This document shows positions 1 to 8,793 of a stretch of DNA of 64,000 nt, piece after piece (the first letter of the stretch is position 1; each line of letters begins with the position of its first letter). A program made the translations under genes and the position numbers. Below the pieces are notes generated by a model. That model did not search any database, was not told where the DNA came from, and worked only from the letters and a program-made list of their open reading frames with translations. The stretch lies in contig JAEYUP010000001.1 in assembly GCA_023432445.1 (NCBI GenBank), forward strand, positions 434,001-498,000, given 5' to 3'. This stretch comes from Candidatus Parcubacteria bacterium. GTDB lineage: Bacteria; Patescibacteriota; Saccharimonadia; Saccharimonadales; Saccharimonadaceae.

Positions 1-254
1 ACGCCCTGAACCGAGCAAATCTTACTCGGGGCGTTCAGTTTGAAGGCGACAAAAACGATGTTCGGGGCATTTGCGCCACCGGTAGGGTGTCTGAGTATAG
101 TCTACTTAAAGATGGCACGCCGGTAGAGATGCTTTGGACCTCTACTTGTCAGAGTTCGCCTGGTTCATTAAAGGCTAGTGCGTCTCAGCTGACAGCTTTA
201 TTTGTGAACCAGATCCCTGATGCCAATAAACTTATCCGTAACGTTTCACTGTAG
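1..254 (+). CDS. C-terminal part of an unidentified protein (5' end outside window)
   Basis: An open frame enters from the left edge (first full codon at 3) and stops with TAG at 252-254, giving 83 residues. The visible part has two cysteines (ICATG and STCQSS) and ends in LFVNQIPDANKLIRNVSL. I do not recognise a family. It lies 6 nt before mutM on the same strand, so the two may be co-transcribed. No function is proposed. Confidence 0.6.
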   Translation, partial: ALNRANLTRGVQFEGDKNDVRGICATGRVSEYSLLKDGTPVEMLWTSTCQSSPGSLKASASQLTALFVNQIPDANKLIRNVSL

Positions 255-260
255 GCTGTT

Positions 261-1127
261 ATGCCAGAACTTCCAGAGGTAGAAACCGTTAGGCGGGGGT
301 TGTCTGAGAGAATAGTCGGTAAGCAGGTCCGAGTAGTTGAGCGCGATTTTGCTAAATCATTTCCAAACGACCCACAAGAAGTCAGCGCCTTTTTGATAGG
401 CGCTGAAATTACCGCCGTTAGGCGACGGGCTAAGGTTTTGATGATCGACTTGTCGAGTGGTTATTCGCTGGTTATTCATCTTAAGATGACCGGACAGCTT
501 GTTTACGATGGCAGTGAAAGGTTTGGGGCTGGGCACCCCAGCGACAGCTTGGTCCAAAAACTACCAGACAAGTCTACTCGCGTCATCATTGAATTTACAG
601 ACGACAGTAAGCTATTCTTCAACGACCAACGAAAGTTTGGCTGGATGAAGCTGATGCCCACGGCGGCGATAGCGGAACTTACTTTTATGCGCCTTGTAGG
701 GCCCGAGCCGCTAGAGGACTCGTTCAGTTCGGCGCATTTTGCCAGTCGCCTAAATAAGCATCCAAAAGCGAACATAAAGGCAACTCTACTAAACCAAACT
801 GTTGTGGCCGGTATTGGCAATATTTATGCCGACGAGTCGCTTTGGGGAGCGCAGGTTCACCCGGCGCGTAAAACTGGTAGTCTTACAGTTGATGAGGTTG
901 AAAAACTATACCAAGAGGTTAGAGCTGTCATGAACCTGTCTATCGAGAAGGGCGGGTCGTCAAACCAGAACTATGTTAACGCCGAGGGTAAAAAGGGTAG
1001 CTATATGGAATTTGCGCGGGTATTTCGCAAAAACGGTTTGCCGTGTCCGCGTTGCGGGGCGACTATAGAAAAGCTTAGGGTGGCCGGTAGGGGAACTCAC
1101 ATCTGCCGGGTGTGTCAGGTATACTAG
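261..1127 (+). CDS. mutM: Formamidopyrimidine-DNA glycosylase (Fpg/MutM)
   Basis: Bifunctional DNA glycosylase/AP lyase that removes oxidised purines such as 8-oxoguanine in base-excision repair. The protein starts MPELPEVETV, placing the catalytic Pro2 and Glu3 exactly at the N-terminus, which fixes the ATG start. The conserved lysine is near residue 58 (RRRAKVL). The C-terminus carries the zinc finger CPRC...HICRVC at about residues 262-285. At 288 aa it is close to the usual 270-290. The gene overlaps the promoter of holA at its 3' end, and the next ATG lies 4 nt after its stop. Confidence 0.96.
   Translation: MPELPEVETVRRGLSERIVGKQVRVVERDFAKSFPNDPQEVSAFLIGAEITAVRRRAKVLMIDLSSGYSLVIHLKMTGQLVYDGSERFGAGHPSDSLVQKLPDKSTRVIIEFTDDSKLFFNDQRKFGWMKLMPTAAIAELTFMRLVGPEPLEDSFSSAHFASRLNKHPKANIKATLLNQTVVAGIGNIYADESLWGAQVHPARKTGSLTVDEVEKLYQEVRAVMNLSIEKGGSSNQNYVNAEGKKGSYMEFARVFRKNGLPCPRCGATIEKLRVAGRGTHICRVCQVY
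1120..1125 (+). promoter_or_regulatory. -10 box of holA, leaderless layout
   Basis: TATACT sits inside the mutM stop region and ends 6 nt before the holA ATG at 1132. With initiation about 7 nt downstream of a -10 box, transcription would start at or next to the ATG. No Shine-Dalgarno sequence precedes the ATG. This is one of about 20 similar cases in the window. Confidence 0.6.
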
Positions 1128-1131
1128 ACTT

Positions 1132-2037
1132 ATGATAACGGTGCTGACTGGAGATGATGACTTTGCAATTTCTGAGGAAGTTTCTCGTTTGGTGGCTGAT
1201 TTTGATGGCGTGGCCGAACGTATTGATGGCGAGTCGCTGCAGCTAAGAGACCTACCAGACCTATTGATGGGTAGTAGCTTGTTTGCCGACAAGCGTTTAG
1301 TTATAGTCCAGGATCTATCTAAGAGCGCGGCTGTCTGGCAGAAGATGTCGGAGTGGATAGACCGTTTGTCGGACGACATCACGCTGGTTCTGGTGGAGGC
1401 AAAACTAGATAAGCGGACCTTGGTCTACAAAGAGCTAAACCAGAAAGCCAACATCAAAGAACTAGCGAAGTGGAGTGAGCGAGACACCGGCTTGGCGGTA
1501 GACTGGGCAAAGACTCGCGCCAAGGCCGCTGGCCTAGACATGACCGGTGCCGCCTTAAGTCATTTGGTCAGTAGGGTCGGAGCTGATAAATGGCGCCTGT
1601 CTCAAGCCATCGACATCTTATCACTGGCTGAGCCGCCGATTGACCAGGCGACCATCGACAGATCTATAGTCCTGACAGCTTCTGAGAACATCTTTGAATT
1701 GTTTGAGGCGGCGTTAAATAGTAAGCCAGATAGGGTCCGGGAAATTATAAAAACGCTAGAGTTGCAAGAGGAAGTGTATGCGGTGTTTGCCTTGATCGTC
1801 GGCCAGGCCGTGCAACTTTTAGCCATAGCGAGCGCGCCACAAGGCAGCAGCCCTGAAAAAGACTTGGCTATTCATCCATTTGTGGCCTCAAAGCTGCGTC
1901 AACAAGCTCGTCGGCTCGGTATTCGCAAGGTTGAATCAATAGCTAAAGAAGTCGCAGAGACAGACATAGCCCTAAAGACACTGTCTGGTGACCCGTGGCT
2001 GTTAGTGGAGACGACTTTAATCAAAATAGCCCAATAA
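1132..2037 (+). CDS. holA: DNA polymerase III delta subunit (HolA)
   Basis: Clamp-loader delta subunit, which opens the beta clamp at the replication fork. The protein begins MITVLTGDDDFAISEEVSRLV, the HolA-type opening (L-x-G-D-[DE]-x-[FY]), followed by the degenerate AAA+ region with LLMGSSLFADKRLVIVQDL typical of HolA. It is 301 aa, slightly shorter than E. coli delta (343 aa). The start at 1132 matches the -10 box 6 nt upstream. Like all delta subunits it has no Walker A motif. A shared bidirectional terminator with rpsT follows. Confidence 0.85.
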   Translation: MITVLTGDDDFAISEEVSRLVADFDGVAERIDGESLQLRDLPDLLMGSSLFADKRLVIVQDLSKSAAVWQKMSEWIDRLSDDITLVLVEAKLDKRTLVYKELNQKANIKELAKWSERDTGLAVDWAKTRAKAAGLDMTGAALSHLVSRVGADKWRLSQAIDILSLAEPPIDQATIDRSIVLTASENIFELFEAALNSKPDRVREIIKTLELQEEVYAVFALIVGQAVQLLAIASAPQGSSPEKDLAIHPFVASKLRQQARRLGIRKVESIAKEVAETDIALKTLSGDPWLLVETTLIKIAQ

Positions 2038-2061
2038 AAAACCACCCCGAAGGGTGGTTTT
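2038..2061. terminator. Bidirectional intrinsic terminator between holA and rpsT
   Basis: ACCACCC (2041-2047), loop CGAA, GGGTGGT (2052-2058), flanked by A-run and T-run so that it can terminate both convergent genes. Confidence 0.85.
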
Positions 2062-2075
2062 GTTACACTGAGAAC

Positions 2076-2456
2076 TTATTTTTTAGTCGCAGGCTTTTTA
2101 GCTGGAGCTTTCTTTGCAGCTGGCTTTTTGGCAGCTGGCTTCTTGGCGGTTGTCTTGGCTGCTGGTGCTGCACTTGTCTTAGCGGCAACTTTCTTTTTAG
2201 CTGGCGCAAGCTTCACGCCTGTTTCTTTGGCGACCTTTGCCAGTAGGGCCTTTCGCCTTGAGGCGGTGTTCTTGTTTAGAACGTTCTTCTTAACAGCCGT
2301 GTCGATAGCACTCTGTGCTTCTGACAGCGTAGCGGCAGATGGCTTGGCTTGAAAAGCTTTAACCGCTTCTTTCAGGGTACGCTTGGTAGCGACATTTCGC
2401 TCACGTCGCTTAATTGTTTGCTTGGCTCGCTTGATAGCGGATTTGATAATTGGCAT
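2076..2456 (-). CDS. rpsT: 30S ribosomal protein S20 with histone-like Ala/Lys/Pro tail
   Basis: Small-subunit protein that binds 16S rRNA. Residues 1-80 match S20 (MPIIKSAIKRAKQTIKRRERN...; NKNTASRRKALLAK). Residues 85-126 are a low-complexity tail of repeated AAKKPAAKK units, absent from ordinary 85-90 aa S20 proteins and resembling histone H1-type or nucleoid-binding tails. The gene has a leader with an RBS-like AAAGGA before the ATG, unlike the leaderless genes nearby. Core identity is secure. The role of the tail is unknown; extra rRNA or DNA binding is an inference. Confidence 0.95.
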   Translation of the reverse strand: MPIIKSAIKRAKQTIKRRERNVATKRTLKEAVKAFQAKPSAATLSEAQSAIDTAVKKNVLNKNTASRRKALLAKVAKETGVKLAPAKKKVAAKTSAAPAAKTTAKKPAAKKPAAKKAPAKKPATKK

Positions 2457-2544
2457 GAAGTTCCTTTACCTCTTAAATGCTATATTCGTCAAGGGGTGAT
2501 TATAGAGTAAAAACTGCAAAAAGTAAAGGGTCGGCTCTCGATTG

Positions 2545-2574
2545 TTGACGGTTGAAAAACACTTATGGTATAGT
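2545..2574 (+). promoter_or_regulatory. Sigma-70-type promoter of the DHH-like gene
   Basis: TTGACG (2545-2550), an 18-nt spacer and TATAGT (2569-2574). It lies inside the longest possible reading frame, which shows that the frame's upstream TTG (2552) is not the start and favours ATG 2609. Confidence 0.7.
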
Positions 2575-2608
2575 AAATCAAAATAGTCTTAAAACAAAGA
2601 GTAAAAAC

Positions 2609-4090
2609 ATGGACGATATTAAGATAAAGCAAGAAGTTGTCGAAAAAATACAGAGTTCGGCAAATATTTTGATTACTGTCTCCAAGGACCCCTCGGTTGA
2701 TGCTTTGTCGGCGGCGCTCGGGCTAACGCTCGCTTTGGACAAAATGGATAAGTACGCCACAGCTATCTACAGTGGCGTAACACCTCCTGCAATATCATTC
2801 CTATCCCCAGAGAAGACTTTTGAGAACAATATCGACAGCCTAAGGGATTTTATCATTGCCCTTAACAAAGAGAAGGCGGACCACTTGAGGTTCAAGCCAG
2901 AAGGCGACTATGTCAAGATTTTCATTACCCCATACAAGACTACTATCAAGCCAGAAGACCTGGAGTTTAGTCAGGGTGATTTTAATGTTGAGCTGATAAT
3001 CGCGCTAGGTGTCGACAACCAAGAAGATTTAGACGGGGCGCTTGCTAGCCAGGGTCAAATTCTACACGATGCGACAGTGGTCACGATGACTGCTGGCGAC
3101 CAGACTAGTACGTTAGGCGGCATCGACTGGCACGACACTCAAGTCAGCTCGCTTAGTGAAATGGTTACTGGATTAGCTGAAGCACTGAAGTCGGACAAGA
3201 CCGCTACACTTATAGACGGCCCGGTGGCAACTGCTCTTTTGACGGGTATAGTGGCGCAGACAGATAGGTTTAGCAATGCCCACACCACCTCTAAGGTTAT
3301 GACGGTGGCGGCCAACCTAATGGCTGCTGGCGCTGATCAACAGCTAATAGCCGCCAAATTACAGCAATCCCATGAAATCAGTGGTGGAGATGCGGCTGCT
3401 CCCACCGAGGCCCCAAGCGAAGACGTTACTGCTACCGCAGACGGGCTTAGTATTAATCACGACGAGACTAGCGTCGCGTCACAGCCGGCCGCCCCAGCTA
3501 CCGAAGCACCCGCTATAACTGTCACTAATGCCTACGGTCTAGATGCTGAAGCAACTGTTGAGCCGACACAGGCAGAAGCGCCAGTTACGCCAGCCGAAAC
3601 TACGCCAGTAGTTCAAGCTGTCGATACACCGGTCGAGGAGGATACTTCTAACAGAGCCTACATAGCACCAACACAGCCTACATCGGCTTATGCGCTTGAC
3701 GACTCAGCGACTAACCAACCGCAAGGTTTCCCTGGGACGCCTGAAGTAGCGCCGGGTTCCGTGGGCGTTAACGACCCCTCGCTGTCTCCTAGCTTAGTAC
3801 ACGATGCCTATGCGCCAGAGGCGCCGGCAACTACCGAAGTGACACCTGCTCCTGAGCCGACACCAGTCGCGCCGCCACCTATTGTACCGGCACCAGCAGA
3901 CCTGGGCCTGCCTATGCCACCGCCGCTGCCTGACTTTTCGGCAGTAGCGACACCGCCACCAGCCTTACCGATTAAGCCGCCTTCTGAGTCGCCTGACAGG
4001 TTGGGTGATATTTTAGCGCCTGAGGTTTCACCAGCGACACCAGCAGCACCAGCTGGCCCTGCCCAGTTCAAGATACCCGGCCAGCTCTAG
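2609..4090 (+). CDS. DHH-like phosphoesterase-fold protein with long Pro/Ala/Glu-rich tail
   Basis: Residues about 1-255 resemble the DHH/DHHA1 fold of NrnA-like proteins: ILITVSKDPSVDALSAALGL corresponds to the N-terminal motif and GIVAQTDRFSNAHTT to the late G-x-x-x-D-T-x-x-F motif. The catalytic His/Asp residues are largely missing, and there is no DHH triplet. Residues about 270-493 are disordered and rich in Pro, Ala, Thr and Glu. The start at 2609 is chosen because a promoter overlaps the upstream part of the frame. A nucleotide- or RNA-binding scaffold is possible; enzymatic activity looks unlikely from sequence. Confidence 0.6.
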   Translation: MDDIKIKQEVVEKIQSSANILITVSKDPSVDALSAALGLTLALDKMDKYATAIYSGVTPPAISFLSPEKTFENNIDSLRDFIIALNKEKADHLRFKPEGDYVKIFITPYKTTIKPEDLEFSQGDFNVELIIALGVDNQEDLDGALASQGQILHDATVVTMTAGDQTSTLGGIDWHDTQVSSLSEMVTGLAEALKSDKTATLIDGPVATALLTGIVAQTDRFSNAHTTSKVMTVAANLMAAGADQQLIAAKLQQSHEISGGDAAAPTEAPSEDVTATADGLSINHDETSVASQPAAPATEAPAITVTNAYGLDAEATVEPTQAEAPVTPAETTPVVQAVDTPVEEDTSNRAYIAPTQPTSAYALDDSATNQPQGFPGTPEVAPGSVGVNDPSLSPSLVHDAYAPEAPATTEVTPAPEPTPVAPPPIVPAPADLGLPMPPPLPDFSAVATPPPALPIKPPSESPDRLGDILAPEVSPATPAAPAGPAQFKIPGQL

Positions 4091-4102
4091 GTCTAGGTAC
4101 GC

Positions 4103-4108
4103 TATAAT
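4103..4108 (+). promoter_or_regulatory. -10 box of truB, leaderless layout
   Basis: Perfect TATAAT ending 7 nt before the truB ATG (4116), with no RBS in between. Confidence 0.65.
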
Positions 4109-4115
4109 AGCCTTC

Positions 4116-4787
4116 ATGCAAGAAGACAGCATTTTATTAATTGATAAACCTGCTAACATGACGAGCTTTGGCGTTGTGGCACGCGTCCGACGCCAGTTAA
4201 GCCAGCAGCTTGGCAAAAAAGCTAAAGTTGGCCATACCGGCACGCTTGACCCATTCGCAACTGGCTTGATGATTATCGTGACGGGCAAGAAGTGTCGTGA
4301 GGCAGGCAACTACAGTAAGCTAGACAAGGTCTACGAGGCGATTATTAGACTTGGTCAGACAAGCACGACAGGCGACCCAGAAGGGGACCTGACGGATATT
4401 TCCGACGCTATGCCAACTTCGGAGCAGGTTCAGGCGGCGCTTAACCGTTTCGTCGGTGTTATTACTCAGCGCCCTCCTGTCTATAGCGCCATCAAGATCA
4501 ACGGTCAGCGCGCCTATAAACTAGCTCGCAAAGGAGTAGAGGTGGAAGTCCCTGAGAGGCAGGTGACGATTTATTCGCTGGAGCTGCTTGATTATTCTTA
4601 CCCAGAAATACGCATCAGAGCCCATGTCGGCAGCGGTACATACATTCGTACCCTTGCCGAGGATATCGGAAAGGCGCTTGGCACTGGCGCATACTGCTCC
4701 CGGCTGCGTCGTACGAAGGTTGGGGAGTGGAGCGTTGAGGATGCAAGGCCTGTAGTCGATCGACCTATAGCAGCCGTTGGAGAGTGA
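4116..4787 (+). CDS. truB: tRNA pseudouridine-55 synthase TruB
   Basis: Makes pseudouridine 55 in the T-loop of tRNAs. The catalytic motif GHTGTLDPFATGLM is at about residues 41-54, with Asp in TLDP as the nucleophile. RPPVYSAIKINGQRAYKLAR and GTYIRTLAEDIG are further family motifs. At 223 aa it lacks the C-terminal PUA domain of E. coli TruB (314 aa), as in many short bacterial forms. The start is placed by the -10 box 7 nt upstream. The 3' end overlaps the convergent VirB6-like gene by 23 nt. Confidence 0.93.
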   Translation: MQEDSILLIDKPANMTSFGVVARVRRQLSQQLGKKAKVGHTGTLDPFATGLMIIVTGKKCREAGNYSKLDKVYEAIIRLGQTSTTGDPEGDLTDISDAMPTSEQVQAALNRFVGVITQRPPVYSAIKINGQRAYKLARKGVEVEVPERQVTIYSLELLDYSYPEIRIRAHVGSGTYIRTLAEDIGKALGTGAYCSRLRRTKVGEWSVEDARPVVDRPIAAVGE

Positions 4788-7455
4788 CGAATTTGCCCTT
4801 TTGTTCACCAGTAAGCTTGTCGTAGCCAGGACGCTTTTCATCAAGTAGAATGGCGAGAGTGTTCTTGAGCTCTGCCCTTCCCCCAGCTGTGATATCTTTT
4901 TGCTTGTTTCGAACTGCGCTAACCATCGAGTCGATGTAAGGCGGGAACATACCTTGAAGCGCTTCGACACTAAGGCCTCCCTTGTTTATGGACGCAATGA
5001 TGACGTCCTCGAAGCCGCTTTCGCCGAATGCGCTACTGATAGGGTCACCGTTCATATCGAGACCTTGCTTCATCTTGGCGATACGGCCAAAGTCGAAGTA
5101 GCCTGGACGCATCTTGCTTGCGCCAATAGTCTCACCGAGGTTCGCGTATAGGTCGACTCGGTCCTCATCGCTCAGGCCAAGGTTGTTGTAATTAACTTTT
5201 TTAAGGGCTTCGTCAATGACTTTTGGTGACCCAGCGCTAATTAAGGACTGAGTTGCAGCCTTAATCATATCGACGGTCGCCTTAATGCCCTTGGTGTCAA
5301 TTCCGTTCATGAGGTCTGCTTTTTCGTCGTCCGTGAGGTTGTTGTAGTCAATGACGGTCAGAGCATTGTCGACCGCTTCTTTGCTGTTCTTCGTGATAAC
5401 ATTGAGGGCGTCTGCCAGGGCGCGCTGAATGCCAACCTCATCGTTGTTACCGGCAATATTGAGGAGATCGTACCTTCCAGTGGCCTCTTCTTGTCTGTAT
5501 ATCTTCGCGACACTGACCTTTTGAGCGTTCTGCGCTGCTACTGCGCCCCGGCTCTCGGAAGCTAGTCGTGCTGTGTCAGCAGCCATCTGCTGAGCAACGG
5601 CAGCCATTTTCGCCGACCTAGAGTTGGTCTGTCCATCTTTGTATCTCTCCACCATACGGGTCGTGCCCGCTTTCGCTACATCTGCGGAATGCTTAGCTTT
5701 TTCCGTACCCATAAACCTTTCGTGCAGACCTGAATCCGGGTTATTTACCTCGTCGTGGAGGTGCTTAGTGTGGCTCAGCTCAATGCGCTCTTTGTCCAAG
5801 TCGAGCCCAAAAGCGGTTTTATGGATCTTTTCATATCTTTTACTGCCGTGAAATACGTTGTCTGCCGCTGTAGTTGCGTTCTTTGTTCGTGACTCAAGTC
5901 GGCGTCGTCGCAGGTCTGTTGACTGGGCGTGGTATCGGTTCGGATTTGTAAGCCACCAGAAGCGACCATTCTTGCGAACATCACCGTTTAATTTGAGATT
6001 TCCGACAGCCCTCAGACGGTGATACTCACGCTTACCATCCGACCACTTACGTGTTCGGTCTATAAGACCCTTGTTGGGGTTGTTGACCATGCCGGCGATC
6101 TTACCGAGTAGGTTACCGCTGAACTTCAGCAGTAGCGGCGTGATAACTAGAGGGGCGATCTGGACGATCATACCTAGGATTACGACATTAATAGAGTTAG
6201 CGTTTTGGATGATAATGGCGCCAGCAAGCTGAGAGCCGCCGAAAACGACCGAAAAGGCTGGGAAGAATATCAGCATTGTCGTGAGGACTTCGCGCCATTT
6301 ACTAAACCATTTTTCGGTGTTAGGCAGTAGATAGGCGACAATAGCAAGTGGAGCTATGACTATGAATATAGTGATGATTGCCTGGCGGGCTGCTAGCACC
6401 AAGATGACAGTTATGATGGCTAGGAGCAGACCTACAAGTGCCGGTAAAACGATAAACAATAGGCCGATAGATGGGCCACTGGAAGCGGCCGCAGAGTTAA
6501 GGGCTATTCCGGCTGCTAGTCCGGCCGCACCACCAGTAAGGATAAATTCCACCATACTTTGCCAGCTGGTCATCGAATCAGACCAGTTCATGCTGGAGGT
6601 TTGCAGGACTTGGTTTCGTATCTGCATGAATAGATCCTGCATGGCGTAACCTAAGATGTTCGAGATGTCGACAGCTAGCGCACAGACTACATAAGACAGG
6701 TTAACTAAGATGGCACCGATGATGAGGCGGGGCAGGACTTTCTTTAACCCGTAATTAGATAGTCCCTGGCTGGTTAACTGGGAGTATATGATGATGATGA
6801 AGACAATGATGAAAGCAACGTTGGCGAAGTTTCTCATTATATCCCAGGCTATATATAGACCGCTGGTGTTGTCGCCAACGCTAATAGGCTGAACTTCCAT
6901 GAAGCCGGCCAGCACGCCAAAGATCGAGTCCATACCAACAGCCAGCCATTTACTAACAGGGCAGACTATCCAGCCCATACCCTCGAGTCCATCGATGGTA
7001 CACTGCGCCACGGCATCGCTGGCGCTTTGTGCGTCAACGGTTATGGCGATGGGGCTAGACGGGTTTGAAAATACTTTGGTTCTTGAGTTGTAGTCGTAGG
7101 TTACGTAAGTCGCGGTGGTTTCTTGTGGGGGGTCGGCGCCAGGAGCGAAATAGATGACGAAGGCCTTGTATTGGTCTGAAGAGTGGGCGCCGACTTTTTC
7201 TTGGCGCATGTAGTAGGCCGAACCGGCCGGTATGTTGTGACTTTCGCCAGCCTCTGCGGTGCCAATTTTTTGAAATTGTTCAGGGCTGCCTTGATATCTT
7301 AGGGCGTTACCGTTCCAGCCCGCGTCAGCGGCACTTACAGAGGTGGTAGAGCCGAAGGTTGCCCATAAAAATGCCGTGACCACCACGACTAATGCAAATG
7401 TAAAAATGCTTCGCACAGATAAACCCTCTGTCCGAAGTGAACTCACTCGGTCCAT
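4765..7455 (-). CDS. Large polytopic membrane protein, VirB6/TrbL-like type IV secretion component
   Basis: 896 aa. The N-terminus has a signal or anchor segment (about 16-42, ending VSAADAG), then an extracytoplasmic stretch of about 150 residues, then a block of six or more membrane helices (about 190-440) with VAFIIVFIIIIYSQL, LIIGAILVNLSYVVCAL and ITVILVLAARQAIITIFIVIAPLAIVAYLLP. That last segment, next to charged W-F/W-R residues, resembles the VirB6/TrbL core. Residues about 450-896 are soluble, basic and probably cytoplasmic. Related proteins are annotated as T4SS-like in Saccharibacteria. It stands alone here, but another T4SS locus begins at 61.1 kb. Start 7455 agrees with TATAAT 9 nt upstream and TTGACT 17 nt further. 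Confidence 0.6.
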   Translation of the reverse strand: MDRVSSLRTEGLSVRSIFTFALVVVVTAFLWATFGSTTSVSAADAGWNGNALRYQGSPEQFQKIGTAEAGESHNIPAGSAYYMRQEKVGAHSSDQYKAFVIYFAPGADPPQETTATYVTYDYNSRTKVFSNPSSPIAITVDAQSASDAVAQCTIDGLEGMGWIVCPVSKWLAVGMDSIFGVLAGFMEVQPISVGDNTSGLYIAWDIMRNFANVAFIIVFIIIIYSQLTSQGLSNYGLKKVLPRLIIGAILVNLSYVVCALAVDISNILGYAMQDLFMQIRNQVLQTSSMNWSDSMTSWQSMVEFILTGGAAGLAAGIALNSAAASSGPSIGLLFIVLPALVGLLLAIITVILVLAARQAIITIFIVIAPLAIVAYLLPNTEKWFSKWREVLTTMLIFFPAFSVVFGGSQLAGAIIIQNANSINVVILGMIVQIAPLVITPLLLKFSGNLLGKIAGMVNNPNKGLIDRTRKWSDGKREYHRLRAVGNLKLNGDVRKNGRFWWLTNPNRYHAQSTDLRRRRLESRTKNATTAADNVFHGSKRYEKIHKTAFGLDLDKERIELSHTKHLHDEVNNPDSGLHERFMGTEKAKHSADVAKAGTTRMVERYKDGQTNSRSAKMAAVAQQMAADTARLASESRGAVAAQNAQKVSVAKIYRQEEATGRYDLLNIAGNNDEVGIQRALADALNVITKNSKEAVDNALTVIDYNNLTDDEKADLMNGIDTKGIKATVDMIKAATQSLISAGSPKVIDEALKKVNYNNLGLSDEDRVDLYANLGETIGASKMRPGYFDFGRIAKMKQGLDMNGDPISSAFGESGFEDVIIASINKGGLSVEALQGMFPPYIDSMVSAVRNKQKDITAGGRAELKNTLAILLDEKRPGYDKLTGEQKGKFVTLQRLL

Positions 7456-7464
7456 ATCCTTTTC

Positions 7465-7493
7465 ATTATATCATTTAACAGATGAAAAGTCAA
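7465..7493 (-). promoter_or_regulatory. Promoter of the VirB6-like gene, leaderless layout
   Basis: On the minus strand TTGACT (7493-7488), a 17-nt spacer and TATAAT (7470-7465), followed by 9 nt and the ATG. Confidence 0.75.
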
Positions 7494-7554
7494 TGCTAAT
7501 GCTTTAAAATATGGCAGCTAGGGCTTCCCCCTTGAAACACTTCACTTTTTTTGG

Positions 7555-7560
7555 TACAAT
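7555..7560 (+). promoter_or_regulatory. -10 box of rpsO
   Basis: TACAAT ending 9 nt before the rpsO ATG (7570). The transcript would be leaderless or have at most a few leader bases. Confidence 0.6.
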
Positions 7561-7569
7561 ACACCCTCG

Positions 7570-7836
7570 ATGATAACAGCAGAGAATAAAGCGAAGGCAT
7601 TTGCCCTTACGCAGACCCACAAAGAAGACGTTGGCAGCCCTCAGGCCCAAGCGTCAGTTTTGACGACTCGAATCAAAGAGATTACCGAGCACCTAAAGGT
7701 CAACAAACACGATCACATGGCTCGCCGCGGCCTAGTTCAGATGGTTGGCCGCCGCAAGAAGCTGCTTAAGTATCTTGAGTCGAAAGACTTCGAAGCCTAC
7801 AAGGCAACAGTCGCAAAACTAGGCCTCCGCAAATAG
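7570..7836 (+). CDS. rpsO: 30S ribosomal protein S15
   Basis: Primary 16S rRNA-binding protein of the platform. At 88 aa it has the normal length, with the family signature ending in GLVQMVGRRKKLLKYLESKD. The start is supported by a -10 box 9 nt upstream. In many bacteria rpsO directly precedes pnp. Here an ABC transporter pair has been placed between them, so the classical rpsO-pnp operon is broken. Confidence 0.96.
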   Translation: MITAENKAKAFALTQTHKEDVGSPQAQASVLTTRIKEITEHLKVNKHDHMARRGLVQMVGRRKKLLKYLESKDFEAYKATVAKLGLRK

Positions 7837-7881
7837 CGGAGTCCTTTTATTAACACCTTCTTTTTGTAGTAAAATAAGACA

Positions 7882-8793
7882 ATGACCGCTATCGTCATTG
7901 AGACTAAGGGTATATCAAAGGTTTATGCTGGGGTGCCGGCTGTTGATAATGTCTCCCTGACTGTAAGGCGGGGAGAAGTGGTCGGCTTTGTAGGGCTTAA
8001 TGGTGCCGGTAAGTCTACGACCATAAACATGCTGCTTGGTTTTATTAAACCAAAAGTAGGCAGCATCTCACTATTCGGAAAAGAGCTTACTTTACAGAAC
8101 GCTGCCACTAGCCATCAGAACATCGGCTACGCAACGGGTGACATGAGTCTTTTTGAGGATATGACTGGACGACGCTACCATGAGTTTGTTGCTCGCGCTT
8201 ACGGCTCCAGCCTCGATAGCGACACCTACAGAGAGCTTGTGGAGGTATTTCAGCCACAGTTAGATAAGAAAATCGATACTCTCTCGCGGGGCAATAAACA
8301 GAAGATTGCTCTTATCGCCGCATTTATGACAGAGCCGGAGCTGGTGATTTTGGACGAACCGAGTAGTGGTTTGGACCCCCTTATGCAGCAGCGCTTCCTT
8401 GATCTTGTTCGCAGCCAAATGAAAAAAGGCACAACTGTGTTCATGTCGTCACACTACCTGAATGAAGTTGTTGATGTATGCACTAGGATTGTGCTGATTA
8501 AGAACGGAAGGATTGTGAAGGATATACCGTCATCTGAGCTGGAACGGTCTAGCGGCAGGATGGTCGAGGTGGTGACAAAGAACAAGTCAACTCCACCAAA
8601 AACAGCTGAACTTGTAGAACGCTACAAGCGGGATGAATTTCATGTTTTAAAATTTGTGTTCAAAGGCACTGCCGAGTCGCTACAAAAGTGGCTATCGTCT
8701 CTGACGAATCTTCAAGATTTCTCCGTTAACCACCATAGCGCCGAAGCCGCTTTTGACGATCTGTATGATGTGAAGGAGCCTGATAATGTTTAA
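7882..8793 (+). CDS. ABC transporter ATP-binding protein
   Basis: Cytoplasmic ATPase of an ABC-2-type exporter. Walker A GLNGAGKST is at about residues 39-47, the signature is LSRGNKQK, Walker B is LVILDEPSSGLDP, and the H-loop is SSHYLNE. A C-terminal extension of about 80 residues follows the nucleotide-binding domain, as in CcmA/DrrA-like exporters. The stop overlaps the permease start by 8 nt, so the two are translated together. The substrate cannot be read from the sequence. TAAAAT lies 6 nt before the ATG (leaderless layout). Confidence 0.92.
   Translation: MTAIVIETKGISKVYAGVPAVDNVSLTVRRGEVVGFVGLNGAGKSTTINMLLGFIKPKVGSISLFGKELTLQNAATSHQNIGYATGDMSLFEDMTGRRYHEFVARAYGSSLDSDTYRELVEVFQPQLDKKIDTLSRGNKQKIALIAAFMTEPELVILDEPSSGLDPLMQQRFLDLVRSQMKKGTTVFMSSHYLNEVVDVCTRIVLIKNGRIVKDIPSSELERSSGRMVEVVTKNKSTPPKTAELVERYKRDEFHVLKFVFKGTAESLQKWLSSLTNLQDFSVNHHSAEAAFDDLYDVKEPDNV

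Noticed and set aside
1995..2246. Frame of 83 codons rich in Cys/Trp/Leu
   Set aside because: Shadow of the repeated Ala/Lys tail of rpsT on the other strand.
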